A stretch of 64,000 nt of DNA. Source: Streptomyces sp. 2114.4 (lineage in GTDB: Bacteria > Actinomycetota > Actinomycetes > Streptomycetales > Streptomycetaceae). Positions 1 to 26,582 of this stretch are shown here, one piece after another. Every line of letters starts with the position of its first letter. Positions within the stretch are counted from its first letter, which is position 1. The notes under the pieces were generated by a model. That model saw only the letters and a program-made list of their open reading frames with translations, did no database searches and was not told where the DNA came from. The translations under genes were made by a program, and so were the position numbers. Location of the stretch: positions 6,448,001 to 6,512,000 of the forward strand of contig NZ_FYEY01000001.1 in the NCBI RefSeq assembly GCF_900187385.1, given 5' to 3'.

Positions 1-537
1 GAGCTGCGGCCCGCGAAGGTGGTGGAGATCGGCACCTTCTACGGCTGGTCCACCATCTGGCAGCTGAGCGCGCTGCGCGACAACGGCACCGGCCATCTGT
101 ACTCGTTCGACATCGTGGACCACGTGGTGCGCAACGTGCCGGGTGAACTGACCGGCCAGTGGACCTTCACCAAGGGCGATGTCCGCGAGAACCTGGACAG
201 CATTCCGAGGGATGTCGACTACCTCTTCATCGACGCCGACCACGGTGCGCGCTTCGCCCGCTGGTACATAGAGAACCTGTTCCCGGCCGTGCCCGGCGGC
301 ACGCCCACCAGCGTGCACGACGTCTACCACGGGCGCCGCCCCAAGCCGTTCAGCGAGGGCTCCGTCATCGTCAAGTGGCTGGCCGAGAACAACGTGGAGT
401 TCTTCACGCCGTCCCCGGCCAAGTCCCCGGCGGAGTACGCGGAGATAGCCGAGATCAAGAAGGGCCTCGGGCTGGACGAGCCGGTGCGCGACAGCCGGCA
501 CAACCCCATGATCTTCTTCGACCTGCCCAGCCTGTAA
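1..537 (+). CDS. Class I SAM methyltransferase, 5' end outside window
   Basis: The frame is open from base 1, and the residues before the first in-window GTG (ELRPAKV) continue the same fold, so the true start lies upstream and about 178 codons are visible. VVEIGTFYGWST is a SAM-binding motif I (E-x-G-x-x-x-G), DYLFIDADH is the following acidic strand motif, and HDVYHGRR comes later. This pattern fits Methyltransf_24 / cephalosporin-hydroxylase-like (CmcI) enzymes, which often decorate natural products. It ends in a strong terminator and stands next to the SARP/NRPS genes, so a tailoring role is plausible but inferred. The substrate cannot be told. Confidence 0.75.
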   Translation, partial: ELRPAKVVEIGTFYGWSTIWQLSALRDNGTGHLYSFDIVDHVVRNVPGELTGQWTFTKGDVRENLDSIPRDVDYLFIDADHGARFARWYIENLFPAVPGGTPTSVHDVYHGRRPKPFSEGSVIVKWLAENNVEFFTPSPAKSPAEYAEIAEIKKGLGLDEPVRDSRHNPMIFFDLPSL

Positions 538-572
538 CCCCTGGTCCACCTCCCTGCGGCGCCCATCCCCCG

Positions 573-603
573 CGCCCCGCGCCGCCCCGTGCGGCGCGGG
601 GCG
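573..603 (+). terminator. Strong hairpin after the methyltransferase
   Basis: A 13-bp perfect GC stem (573-585 with 591-603) closes a 5-nt CCCGT loop about 35 bp after the stop codon at 537. There is no U-tract, as is common in Streptomyces terminators. Confidence 0.7.
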
Positions 604-930
604 GGGCGCCGCCCTCTCGGAGGCGCACAGAGGTTTCAGGCCACTACGGCCATACCGAGGGACGGAGACGTCAAGAAAGAGTCAACCTACGGTCGGATCC
701 GGACAGATCTGCCGCGCACCACAACCATCCCATACCGGGCCCCGGAGTCGACCGGCGACGATTCGCGTGGTGACGACCACTGGGTACCTGGCGGAATGTG
801 TGTTCCGTTTTACCCGCCTAAAGGTGGGATCGGCGAAACATTTCGGCCACTCCCGCGATCTTGGCGCAGATTCTGCTCTAAGGTGACTCGGCCGTACGTT
901 CGGTGCGGCTGGAGGCATGGGGGGTATGCC
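604..930. other. Noncoding leader/promoter region of the SARP gene
   Basis: No convincing gene. The in-frame extension of the SARP reading frame through here has no RBS and non-family sequence. A G-rich RBS-like stretch (GGAGG at 911-915 and GGGGGT at 920-925) precedes the GTG at 931. I saw no clear operator repeats. Confidence 0.5.
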
Positions 931-3438
931 GTGGGGGAGCGGTCACACGCTGACTGGGTTGCATTTACCTTGCTGGGGTCGCTGTCGGCGAGAGTCGGCG
1001 ACCAGGCCGTCGCCATCGGAGGGCCCCGGCAGCGGGTCATCGTGGCCGCACTGGCCCTGGCCTGGGGACGAGTGGTATCCGTCGACGCGCTGATCGACGC
1101 GGTCTGGGGCGATGAGCCGCCGGCCTCGGCGCGCACCCAAGTGGCCATCTGTGTGGGCGCCCTGCGCAAGGCGTTCAGGGCCGCCGGGCATCAGGCCCCG
1201 GTGATCGTGACCGCCCACCCCGGGTACCGCCTGAACACCGAGTGCAGCTCCCTCGACGTCCGCGAGTTCGAGAAGCTGGTGGCCGAAGGGGGCGACCGAG
1301 TCCGCAAAGGCTCCCTGGAGGACGCCAGCCGGCTCTACCGGCAGGCCCTGGACCTCTGGAGCGGCCGGCCGCTGATCGGCGTGGGCGGGCAGCTTGCCGA
1401 GGACGCGGAGACGCGCCTGGAGGCCAAGCGGCTGGCGGCGTACGAAGCATGGACCGGCGTCGAACTCGAACTCGGCCGTCACCAAGAACTCATCCCGGTG
1501 CTGTCCGCCGTGGTGAACGACTACCCCCAGCACGAACAGTTCCGGCACAACCTGATGCTGGCCCAGTTCCGGTCCGGGCGGCGGGTCGAGGCCGCCGAGG
1601 GCTTCCGCGTCTGGCGGAACGAACTCGTCGAGGAGCTGGGCCTGGAGCCGAGCCTGTCGATCCAGCAGCTGCACCACGCCATCCTGCGCGACGAGCCCGG
1701 ACCGGACCGTCCCGAGGAGACCGAGCGCCCGGCGGCCGCACCGGCCGCCCGGACCGTTCCGGCCGAACTCCCGCCGGACGTGCCCGCCTTCACCGGCCGG
1801 GAGGCGGAGCTGCGGCGGCTGGACGCCCTGCTGGCCGACGACGCCCCCAGGACGGTGCCGGCCACCGGCTTCGTCACGGGCATGGCCGGTGTCGGCAAGA
1901 CCAGCCTCGTGGTGCACTGGGCGCACCGCGTCGCCGCGCGCTTCCCCGACGGGCAGCTCCATGTGGACGTCTCCGCACACGAGCGGGGGCCGGGTCCCGC
2001 CACGGCCCACGCCGTGCTCTGGCGCCTGTTGCGGTCCCTGGGCCTGCCCGGCGAACAGATCCCCGACGATCCCGGGGAGCGGCTCTCGCTCCACCGCTCG
2101 CTGCTCGCCGAGCGCCGCGTCCTGGTGCTGCTGGACAACGTCCGCACCGTCGACCAGGTCCAGTCGCTGCTGCCCAGCAGCGGCCGCAGCTGTGTCGTGG
2201 TGACCAGCAGGGAGCAACAGGAGCACATGGCGGCGCTCCACGGGATGCTCCACATCCCCCTCGGTCTGATGCCCGCCCAGGAGGCGTCCGCGCTGGTCCG
2301 CCGGGTCGCGGGCGAGGCGCGCGGGGCCGCCGACCTCGCGGCCGTGGACACCCTGTGCGCCCTGTGCGACGGACTGCCCCTGGCGCTGCGGATCGCCGCC
2401 ACCCGCCTGGCCGCCAAACCGCACTGGTCCGTCCGCCACCTGGTCGACCGCCTCGCCGAGGAGCCGCGGCGGCTGGACGAACTCAGCGCGGGCGGCCTGG
2501 AGATGCGCTCCGTCTTCGCCGCTACCTACCGCGCCCTGCCCGTGGACCTGGCCCGGATGTTCCGCAGGCTCTCCTTGCTGGACGTGCCGGACTTCGCCGC
2601 CTGGGTCGGCGGCGCCCTGCTCGACCTGCCCACCACCGAGGCCGAAAAGCTCATCGAGCAGCTGGTCGATGTCAACCTGCTCACCGTCGTCGGTGTCGAC
2701 GACGCCGGCGCCGTCCGCTACGGCTTCCACAGCCTGCTGAAGCTGTACGCGCGGGAGCGGGCGCGAGCGGAGGACCCGGAGAGGGAGCGGCGGGCGGCCC
2801 GTGAGCGTGCCTGGCAGGGCTGGCTCACCCTCGCCGGCGAGGCGCACCGGCGGGAGTTCGGCGACGCCTTCACCGTGCTGCTCGGCACCACCCCGCGCCG
2901 CCCCCTCGAACCGGCCCTGGCCAGGGGGCTGCTGGAGTCCCCGCTCGCCTGGTTCGACGCCGAGCGGGCCTCGGTGGTCGCCGTGGTGCGGCAGGTCTCC
3001 CGGCTCGGCGCGGACGAACTCGCCTGGGAACTGGTGATGTCCACCGCGGCACTCTTCGAGGCCCGTAACGCCTGCGACGACTGGCGGGCGGTCACCGAGA
3101 GCGCCCTGGTGGCCGTGCGGCGGGCCGGGAACCGCCGCGGCGAGGCGGCCATGACCCTGGAGCTGGCCTCGGTGGAGATGCGCCGGCACCGCTACGACCG
3201 CGCCAAGGACCTGCTCAGGACCGCGTTCCGCCTCTTCACCGACCTCGGCGAGACCTACGGCCGGGCGCTGGCCCTGTGCGGGATGGCCGCGCTCGACCGG
3301 GTCGGGGACGACCTGCTCCCCGCGGTGGGCCGCCCAGGGCAGCTGCCTGCCGCGCTCGGCACGGGGGAGGCCCGTAGGGCCGCCGGGCCGGTCGACCATG
3401 CTTCCGCCCTGCTGCTCCAATCCCTGGCGATCGCCTGA
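931..3438 (+). CDS. SARP-family transcriptional activator with NB-ARC domain (AfsR/DnrI type)
   Basis: An 835-aa regulator. Residues ~5-95 form the OmpR-like winged-helix DNA-binding domain. Residues ~100-245 are the bacterial transcriptional activation (BTAD) domain. An NB-ARC ATPase follows with P-loop GMAGVGKTS near residue 318 and Walker B VLVLLDN near residue 399. The C-terminus is helical with only the beginning of a TPR-like region, shorter than full AfsR (about 990 aa), and ends in a low-complexity tail. GTG 931 was chosen because the family homology begins here and a G-rich SD lies 6 nt upstream. SARPs usually activate the adjacent biosynthetic cluster; convergence with the NRPS operon makes this a likely pathway-specific activator (inference). 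Confidence 0.85.
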   Translation: MGERSHADWVAFTLLGSLSARVGDQAVAIGGPRQRVIVAALALAWGRVVSVDALIDAVWGDEPPASARTQVAICVGALRKAFRAAGHQAPVIVTAHPGYRLNTECSSLDVREFEKLVAEGGDRVRKGSLEDASRLYRQALDLWSGRPLIGVGGQLAEDAETRLEAKRLAAYEAWTGVELELGRHQELIPVLSAVVNDYPQHEQFRHNLMLAQFRSGRRVEAAEGFRVWRNELVEELGLEPSLSIQQLHHAILRDEPGPDRPEETERPAAAPAARTVPAELPPDVPAFTGREAELRRLDALLADDAPRTVPATGFVTGMAGVGKTSLVVHWAHRVAARFPDGQLHVDVSAHERGPGPATAHAVLWRLLRSLGLPGEQIPDDPGERLSLHRSLLAERRVLVLLDNVRTVDQVQSLLPSSGRSCVVVTSREQQEHMAALHGMLHIPLGLMPAQEASALVRRVAGEARGAADLAAVDTLCALCDGLPLALRIAATRLAAKPHWSVRHLVDRLAEEPRRLDELSAGGLEMRSVFAATYRALPVDLARMFRRLSLLDVPDFAAWVGGALLDLPTTEAEKLIEQLVDVNLLTVVGVDDAGAVRYGFHSLLKLYARERARAEDPERERRAARERAWQGWLTLAGEAHRREFGDAFTVLLGTTPRRPLEPALARGLLESPLAWFDAERASVVAVVRQVSRLGADELAWELVMSTAALFEARNACDDWRAVTESALVAVRRAGNRRGEAAMTLELASVEMRRHRYDRAKDLLRTAFRLFTDLGETYGRALALCGMAALDRVGDDLLPAVGRPGQLPAALGTGEARRAAGPVDHASALLLQSLAIA

Positions 3439-3468
3439 CGGGCCGGCGGCGTCGCGCCGATCGCCCGC

Positions 3469-3496
3469 GGGGGCGGCCCGTCGTGGGGCCGCCCCC
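3469..3496. terminator. Bidirectional terminator between convergent SARP and NRPS genes
   Basis: An 11-bp perfect stem (3469-3479 with 3486-3496) with a 6-nt GTCGTG loop lies between the stop codons at 3438 (plus) and 3524 (minus). Confidence 0.75.
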
Positions 3497-3523
3497 TGCC
3501 ACGCCCCGGTGACATCAAGCGAG

Positions 3524-6500
3524 CTAGGAAGCCGCACCGGTCGCTCCTCCGGTGTGCGCGGCGGCCCCCGGCGCCCGTCCGATCCGCGGCGCGACAATCC
3601 GCGCGATCTGCTCCGCGGGGCCCGGGTCCATCATCTGGGCGTGCTCGCAGTCCACCTCGACGATCTCCATCCGGCCCGCCAGGAACTCCTCCCACGCCTC
3701 GGGGACCACGGCCTCCAGGCGCTTGCGGGTGGCCAGCACCAGCAGCAGGTCCGCGCGCAGCACATCCGGCCGCCGCTCCGCCGCCAGGCAGGCGTTGTTG
3801 ATGCTGATCTCCAGTGCGGCGGCCCGGTGCTCGGGGCCCAGGTAGCGCAGCTCGCTGCTGCCCTCCCCGTACCACTCGACGATCTGGGCACGCATGTGGT
3901 CCGCGGTCGGCTCCTCGGGTGCACCCTCCGGAACGCCGTAGATCTTGCCGTACCCCTCGTACATCTGGGCGAGGATTTCCTCGCGCGTCCCGGTCCCCTG
4001 GCTGCCGGGCTCGGGCGGCGAGGTGTCCAGCACCGCCAGCAGCCCGATCTCCTGCCCGTCCGCCTCCAGCGCGGTGGCCACGGCCTGCGCCATGATGCCT
4101 CCCAGCGACCAGCCCAGGAGGTGGTACGGGCCCTCGGGCTGCACCGCGCGGATCTGCCGGGCGTAGTCCGCGGCCAGCTCGTCCATGGAGGCGGGCAGCG
4201 GCTCCGTCCCGTCCAGGCCTCTGGCCTGCACCGCGTACACCGGGTGATCGGCGCTGAGGGCGCTCAGCAGCGTCGAGTAGCGCCAGCTGAGGCCGGCGAT
4301 GGGGTGGACGCAGAACAGCGGGGCCGCGCTGCCGGAGGTGCGCAGCGGCAGGATCACCTCGAAGGCGCCGCCGCCGTCCCCGTCGAGCTGTTCGCACAGC
4401 CGGGCCGGGGTGGGCGCGGCGAAGACGTCCCGCAGTTCCAGCGGGCGGCCCAGGGCCTGCCCGAGGCGGTGCGTCAGCCGGGTGGCGAGCAGGGAGTGCC
4501 CACCGAGCTCGAAGAAGCTGTCGTCCACGCCGACCCGCTCCACGCCGAGCACGTCGGCGAACAGCCGGCAGACCAGCTCCTCCTGCGGGGAGCGCGGTGG
4601 CCGGTACGCGCCGGTGGCGGGCTGCGCGGGCGCGGGCAGCGCCCGGTGGTCCAGCTTGGCGTTGGGGGTCAGCGGCCACTCGTCCACGACGACGAAGGCG
4701 CCCGGCACCATATAGGCGGGCAGCCGCTCGGCGACCTCGGAGCGCAGCGCGCGCGCCGCCAACTCCCCGTGCTCGCCGGTGGGTTCGACGTAGGCCACCA
4801 GCCGCTGGTCGCCGGGACGGTCCTCACGGACCATCACCACGGCCCGCTCGACCCCGGCGCAGCCCGCGACCACGGCCTCCACCTCGCCCAGCTCCACACG
4901 GAATCCGCGGACCTTGACCTGGGTGTCGGCGCGGCCGCGGAACTGCAGCTGCCCGTCGGCGTTCCATGCCGCCAGGTCGCCGGTGCGGTACATCCGGGCG
5001 CCCGGCGCGCCGTACGGATCGGCGACGAAGCGTTCCGCGGTCATGCCGGGACGGTCCAGGTAGCCGCGCGCCAGCCCGCCGCCGGAGAGGTACAACTCGC
5101 CCTCGACGCCCGGCGGTACCGGCCGCAGCGCCTTGTCCAGGACGTACATCCGGTTGCCGTCGATGGGCCGGCCGATGACCGACGCCGCGGCCGCGTCGGG
5201 GACCAGACGCCGCGCGAAGCTCACGTCACAGGTGCCCTCGGTCGGGCCGTACGCGTTGACCAGCAGCCGGTCGCGGCCCCAGAACCCGGCCAGCTCGGGG
5301 GAGAGCGGTTCCGCGCCGGTGATCACGGTGCGCAGCTCGGGGAGCTCGGTCCGCGGCACCTGCGCCAGCGCCGAGGGGACGATGAGCAGGTGGGTGACGC
5401 GCCGCTCGGCGAGGAACGCGGCGAGCTGCGGCCCGGCCGGGGTGTCGGCGGGGACGACCAGGCACGCGCCGGACAGCAGGGCCAGGCAGAACTCCGCCAC
5501 CGACACATCGAAGCTGGGCGAGGCGCACTGCAACACCCGGCTCTCGGGCCGCACCCCGTAGTGGGCCAGCTGATGGGCGGACAGCGCGCCGATCCCGGTA
5601 TGGCTGACCACCACGCCCTTGGGGCGGCCGGTGGAGCCCGAGGTGAAGATGACATAGGCGGGGTGGGCGACCCGCAGCGGGGCACGGCGGTCGGCGTCGT
5701 CCAGGTCCGCCCCGGGCAGCGCGGCCCGTTCGGCGGCGGTGGCCGCCTCGTCGACCAGCAGCACGTCGAGGCCCCCGGGCTGCGGCAGCCGGCCCGCCAG
5801 CTCCGTGGTGGTCAGCAGCAGCGCGGGCGCGCTGTCCGCCAGCATCGCCGCCAGCCGCTCGGCAGGATAGTCCGGGTCCAGCGGCAGATAGCCCGCCCCG
5901 GCCTTCATGACGGCGAGCATGCCCTCCAGCATCTGTGCCGAGCGGGGCAGCGCCACCGCGACATAGCTCTCGGGGCCGGCGCCCCGGGCGACCAGCTGCC
6001 GGGCCAGGCGGTTGGCCCGCTCGTTGAGCTCGGCGTAGGTCACGGTGGTGTCCGCAAACTCCACTGCGGGCCGCCCGGGGGTGCGCCGCACCTGCGCCTC
6101 GAACAGCTCGGGGAAGGTGCCCACCGGCGCCGTCGCGCCCGCGGCGGGCCCGTCGCTCTGCAGCAGCGCCCGCCGCTCGTCGGCGGAGAGGATCTCCAGC
6201 GCGGAGACCGGGGTGCCGGGGTCGGCGGTGGCGCTCTCCAGCAGCCTGCACAGCCGGTCGGCCAGCCGCTGTACGGTGTGCGGCTCGAACAGCTCGGCGG
6301 CGTACTCCACGAGGCCGTCGATGCCGGCCGGCGCGCCCTCCCCGGTGTGGTTCTCGCCCATGTTGAAGGCGAGGTCCACCCGGGCGTTGCCGGTCGCCTC
6401 GCCCTCGAAGGAGACCCGCACCCCGGGCAGGTCCAGCGAGCCGCGCTCGTTGTTCTGGAAGACCAGGGTGACCTGGGTGAGCGGGGCGTGCGAGAGGGAG

Positions 6501-9201
6501 CGCCCGGGGTTCACGGCCTCCACGATCCGCTCGAAGGGCAGGTCCTGGTGGGCGTAGGCGCCCAGGTCCGTTTCCCGTACCCGGGCGAGCAGTTCACGGA
6601 AGGCCGGGTCCCCGGACACGTCCGTACGCAGGACCAGGGTGTTGACGAAGAACCCGATGAGGTCGTCCAGCGCCTCGTCGGTGCGCCCCGCCAGCACCGC
6701 GCCGATCGGGATGTCGCTGCCCGCGCCCAGCCGCGTCAGCAGCGCGGCCAGCGCCGCCTGGACGACCATGAACACGGTGACGTCCGACTGCCGGGCCAGC
6801 TCGGTGATCCGGGTGTGCAGGGCGGCGTCCAGGGTGAAGCGCACGGTGGCACCGCGCCGGCCGGCCACCGCCGGACGCGGGTGGTCCAGGGGCAGCTGGA
6901 GAAGTTCCGGCACACCCGACAACTTCTCGGTCCAGTAGCCGAGTTGGCGTGCCGCCACGCTGTCGGGCACCGACTCGGCGCCCAGCAGTTCCCGCTGCCA
7001 CAGCGCGTAGTCCGCGTACTGCACCGGCAGCGGCTCCCACTGCGGGGCCCGGCCTGCTGTACGGGACCGGTAGGCGGCGGACAGGTCGCGGACCAGGGGG
7101 GCCAGCGACCAGCCGTCGCTGGCGATGTGGTGGGTGAGCAGATACAGCACGTGCTCACGCTCGGACACCCGGAAGAGCGTGGCTCGCACAGGCGCCTCGG
7201 TGGCCAGATCGAAGGCGTGGCCCGCCGCCTTGGCCAGCGCGTCCGGCAGGTCCCCCTCGCCCGCCAGCTCGACGCACTCCAGCCGGATGTCCGCCTCCTG
7301 GGGGCTCATGACGACCTGGCACGGCCGGCCCGCGAACTCGGCGAAGCGGGTGCGCAGCACCTCGTGCCGCTCCACCAGGTCCGCGAGCGCGGCGGCCAGC
7401 GCGGCCCGGTCCAGATCGCCGGAGAGCCGCAGCGGCAGCGGGTTGTTGTACGTCACACCGGGCCCGTTGAGCCGGAAGGCGAACCACAGGCCGCGCTGGG
7501 CGTAGGACATCGGCACCAGCTCGGGACGCTCCACCGCCACCAGCGGCGGCCGGGCCGTACCGGCCTGCGCCAGCTGCGCGGCCAGCCCGGCCACCGTCGG
7601 CGCCTCGAAGACCGCACGCACCGACAGTTCCACCCCGAAGGCGGCCCGGACCTGGCTCAGCAGCCGGATCGCGGTGAGCGACTGGCCGCCCAGCGCGAAG
7701 AAGCTCTCGTCCACCGAGGGGCAGGGCCGCCCCAGCACCTTCTCGAACAGCCCGCAGAGGATTTCCTCCACCGGCGTCTGCGGGGCCCTGGGACCCGGCC
7801 CGGCCGGGCTACGGCCCCCGGTGTCCGCCCCGCCGTCCGCTCCGGTGCCGTCCCCGGCGGCCGGCGCAGTGGCCCGGCGGAACGACGACGGCAGGGTGAA
7901 CTCCACGTCCCAGGCGTTGCCGTCCGGGGCGGCCACGACGGCCTGCAGCACATCGGTGAGCGCGGTGAGCACCGCCTCCGCCTCGTCCTCGTCGATCAGG
8001 TCCGGCTGGTACTCCAGCTCGATCACCAGCCGCCGCCCGGCCAGCCCCGCGATGACCCGCAGCGGGTAGTGCGCGGCGTCGTGACCGCCGGCCACCTCGA
8101 CCCCGACCCCCGCGTAGGACGGGCGGGCCGCCTCGTCGTCCGGGTAGTTCTCGAACACCATGAAGGTGTCGAAGAGGTCGCCGTGCCCGGCCATCCGCTG
8201 CAGGCGGCCCAGCCCCAGGTGGTGGTGCGGCAGCAGCGCCGCCTGCTCGCGGCGCAGCCGGTCGAGGTTCTTGAGCACCGACTCCGCAGGCTCCAGGCGC
8301 ACCCGCACCGGAATGGTGTTGATGAACATCCCGACCATCGTCGCGATGCCGGGGATCTCCGGCGGGCGGCCGGAGACCAGGGTGCCGAACACCATGTCGT
8401 CCCGGCCGGTGAGCCGGCCCAGCACCATGGCCCAGGCGCCCTGGACCAGGTGATTGACCGTCAGTCCACGGTCGCGTACCAGCGTGTCCAGGGCCGCGCC
8501 GAACTCGGCGGACAGCGAGGTCGTCACCCGCGCCGGCATGCCCGGCACCCGCGACGGGTCGGCGGAGAACACCAGCGTCGGCCCCGCCAGCCCTGCCAGG
8601 GCATCCCGCCAGGCCCGCTCCGCCTCCGCGTCGTCCTTCTGCGCCAGCCAGCTGAAGTAGCTGCGGTGCGGTACGGGCCGGGGCAGCGCCGCATCGTCGC
8701 CCCCGCCCTCGTACAGCGTGAACAGCTCACGGATCAGCACGGGGGTGGACCAGCCGTCCAGCAGCATGTGGTGGCTGGTCATCACCAGCCGGTGCCGCCC
8801 GGCGCTCAGCCGCACCAGGGTGAAGCGCATCAGCGGCGGACGGCTGAGCGGGAAGCGGCGCATCCGGTCGGCGGCGAGCAGTTCCGTCAGACGCGCCTCG
8901 GCCTGGGCGCTGTCCACGCCCGAGAGGTCGGCCTCCTCCCACGCCAGCGGCACCTCACGGTGGATGACCTGCATCGCCTGCCCGTTCTGCCGCTGCCGGA
9001 AGCCGGCGCGGAGGTTGGGGTGGCGGCGGATCAGGGCCGCGGCGGCGGTCTTGAGGACGTCCGGCCGCAGCGGGCCGTCCAGATCGAGGACCATCTGGGT
9101 GTTGTAGACGTCCACCGCGTCATCGTCGTAGAGGGAGTGGAAGAACATTCCCTCCTGAAGCGGGGTCAGCGGCAGCACGTCTTCGAGCGCGGGCCGGTTC
9201 A

Positions 9202-9202
<1 letters not shown>
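3524..9202 (-). CDS. Nonribosomal peptide synthetase, terminal protein (C-T-C-A-T-TE)
   Basis: An 1892-aa NRPS. Residues ~5-440 are a condensation domain (HHMLLDGWS, NTIPVRVRL, FENYP) of the type that follows an epimerase. A Gly/Pro/Ala-rich linker leads directly into a carrier domain (GGQSL, Ser near residue 506) with no adenylation domain between. Then come C (~565-1000, HHIASDGWS), A (~1015-1510, FTSGSTGRPKG near 1186), T (GGHSLL near 1567) and a thioesterase (GWSLGG near 1699). The A-domain code read by eye is D-V-A-I-I-G-A-C-D, which I cannot match to a residue. The TE makes this the release protein. Its ATG overlaps the upstream stop codon (TGATG), giving translational coupling. The missing A domain implies loading in trans or module skipping. 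Confidence 0.95.
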
Positions 9203-17046
<7,844 letters not shown>

Positions 17047-17094
17047 GGCGGAACTCCTCTTGGAACGGAATACGAGCGGTGCGGGAAGGAGGGG

Positions 17095-25362
<8,268 letters not shown>

Positions 25363-25559
25363 TTTCCGAAACTCCTCGTGGCCCGACGACGGGCATGTGC
25401 TCTCGACCTGGCGACGTGTCGGGGGCCGTGTGGCTTGGGCAAAACACGCATGACGTTCGTGCGCCGAGGCTATGCAGAGCTGATTTCGCCGCGTTATTGA
25501 AGCCATTTCGCAGGCGGAGGTGGCCGGATATCGGCTAGGAGAGCGGGGCGGCGCAGGGA

Positions 25560-26399
25560 TCAAGTGGCCGCGGTGAGGCGCCTGATGCGCTCCTCGTCCG
25601 CGGTGCGCGGGCAGGTGACGCAGGTGTCCTGGGGGCGCAGCGTGTAGAACATGCAGCAGCCGGCCCGGTCCCGGGTCGCCAGCGACTGGCCGCGCGGCCC
25701 GGTCAGTTCGCGGAATCCCGCACCGCCCACGTACGGAGGGGTGGTGCCCGGCAGCAGCAACTCCAGCTCGGCCACCGCACGCGGCTCCTCGCCCAGCAGC
25801 TGCCCCAGGTACCACAGGCCTTCCACGATCTCGTCGGACGCCAGGCCCCACAGCGCCCGCGGCCCGCGCCGCATCCGGGGGCGAAAGCCCTCCAGTACGG
25901 GCCGGAGGTGCTGGGCCACCGCCGCCCGCACCTCCGCCCGCAGGGCCTCCTCGTCCGGGACGACCCGGGCGCCGGGCAGCGCCGCGGCGGGGTCGTCCGG
26001 GAGGCAGCTGAAGGCGCTGACCCGCACCGCCATCCTGCCCAGCTCGCGCTGGAAGGAGACGTCCTGCACCGGCAGGCGCGGGACCCGGCGGTGCAGGAAC
26101 CAGGGGATGGTGATCAGCAGGCAGGCGGGCCAGGCGTAGCGGTGCAGGGCGAAGCTCGCGATGACGTCCGGCCGGGCGCGCTGTCCGTAATCCCGCACGA
26201 TCTGCGCGTCGTCCCGGGCGAGGAAGGCATCCAGGCTCTCGCCGCCGGCCGCGAGCCCGGCCGCGCACACCCAGCCGTCGCCGCTGGGCGGGGCGGCGTC
26301 CCACAGGGTCACCCGCAGGCCCGGGAAGGCCGCGGAGAGCCGGGCGTAGGACTCGGCGAGGGGATGGACGGCAGGCGGGGCGGCGGGGGCACGAGTCAT
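25560..26399 (-). CDS. FhuF-type siderophore-iron reductase
   Basis: A 279-aa protein whose C-terminus has the FhuF 2Fe-2S signature C-C-x10-C-x2-C (CCMFYTLRPQDTCVTCP near residue 245-262). In FhuF this cluster reduces ferric siderophores in the cytoplasm to release iron. The body is the usual alpha/beta IucA/FhuF-type fold with no signal peptide. ATG 26399 was chosen; a GTG at 26411 is an alternative and neither has a strong SD. It lies 197 bp upstream of, and on the same strand as, the first NRPS gene and directly downstream of an iron box. That context suggests the peptide has something to do with iron; the reductase itself is confident, the link is inference. Confidence 0.85.
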   Translation of the reverse strand: MTRAPAAPPAVHPLAESYARLSAAFPGLRVTLWDAAPPSGDGWVCAAGLAAGGESLDAFLARDDAQIVRDYGQRARPDVIASFALHRYAWPACLLITIPWFLHRRVPRLPVQDVSFQRELGRMAVRVSAFSCLPDDPAAALPGARVVPDEEALRAEVRAAVAQHLRPVLEGFRPRMRRGPRALWGLASDEIVEGLWYLGQLLGEEPRAVAELELLLPGTTPPYVGGAGFRELTGPRGQSLATRDRAGCCMFYTLRPQDTCVTCPRTADEERIRRLTAAT

Positions 26400-26427
26400 G
26401 CGGGAGACCACCGAATCGCGATCGTCA

Positions 26428-26446
26428 ACAGGTAAGGCTTACCTTA
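26428..26446 (-). promoter_or_regulatory. Iron box (DtxR/DmdR/IdeR-type operator)
   Basis: The minus strand reads TAAGGTAAGCCTTACCTGT, matching 17 of 19 positions of the DtxR-family consensus TWAGGTWAGSCTWACCTWA. It is about 29 bp upstream of the FhuF start. A second AAGGCTTACC (26451-26460) repeats part of the site 17 bp away, which could allow two dimers to bind. Expected effect: repression of fhuF, and perhaps of the NRPS genes behind it, by Fe-loaded DmdR. Confidence 0.85.
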
Positions 26447-26582
26447 CCTGAAGGCTTACCCGTGCCCGCTGAACGCCAGTCCTGGCGGCCCGTACGGCTT
26501 CCCGGCGACTTCCGGACAGCTCCCCGGATTTGAACTGGGACGTGCGCCGCCTATGGTGCTGGAAACGTCAGGAGGAACCGTC

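Noticed and set aside
25363..26304. N-terminal extension of the first NRPS into the FhuF gene region
   Set aside because: The extension is out of frame with FhuF, has no family sequence, and the ATG at 25362 has a good RBS right before the A domain.
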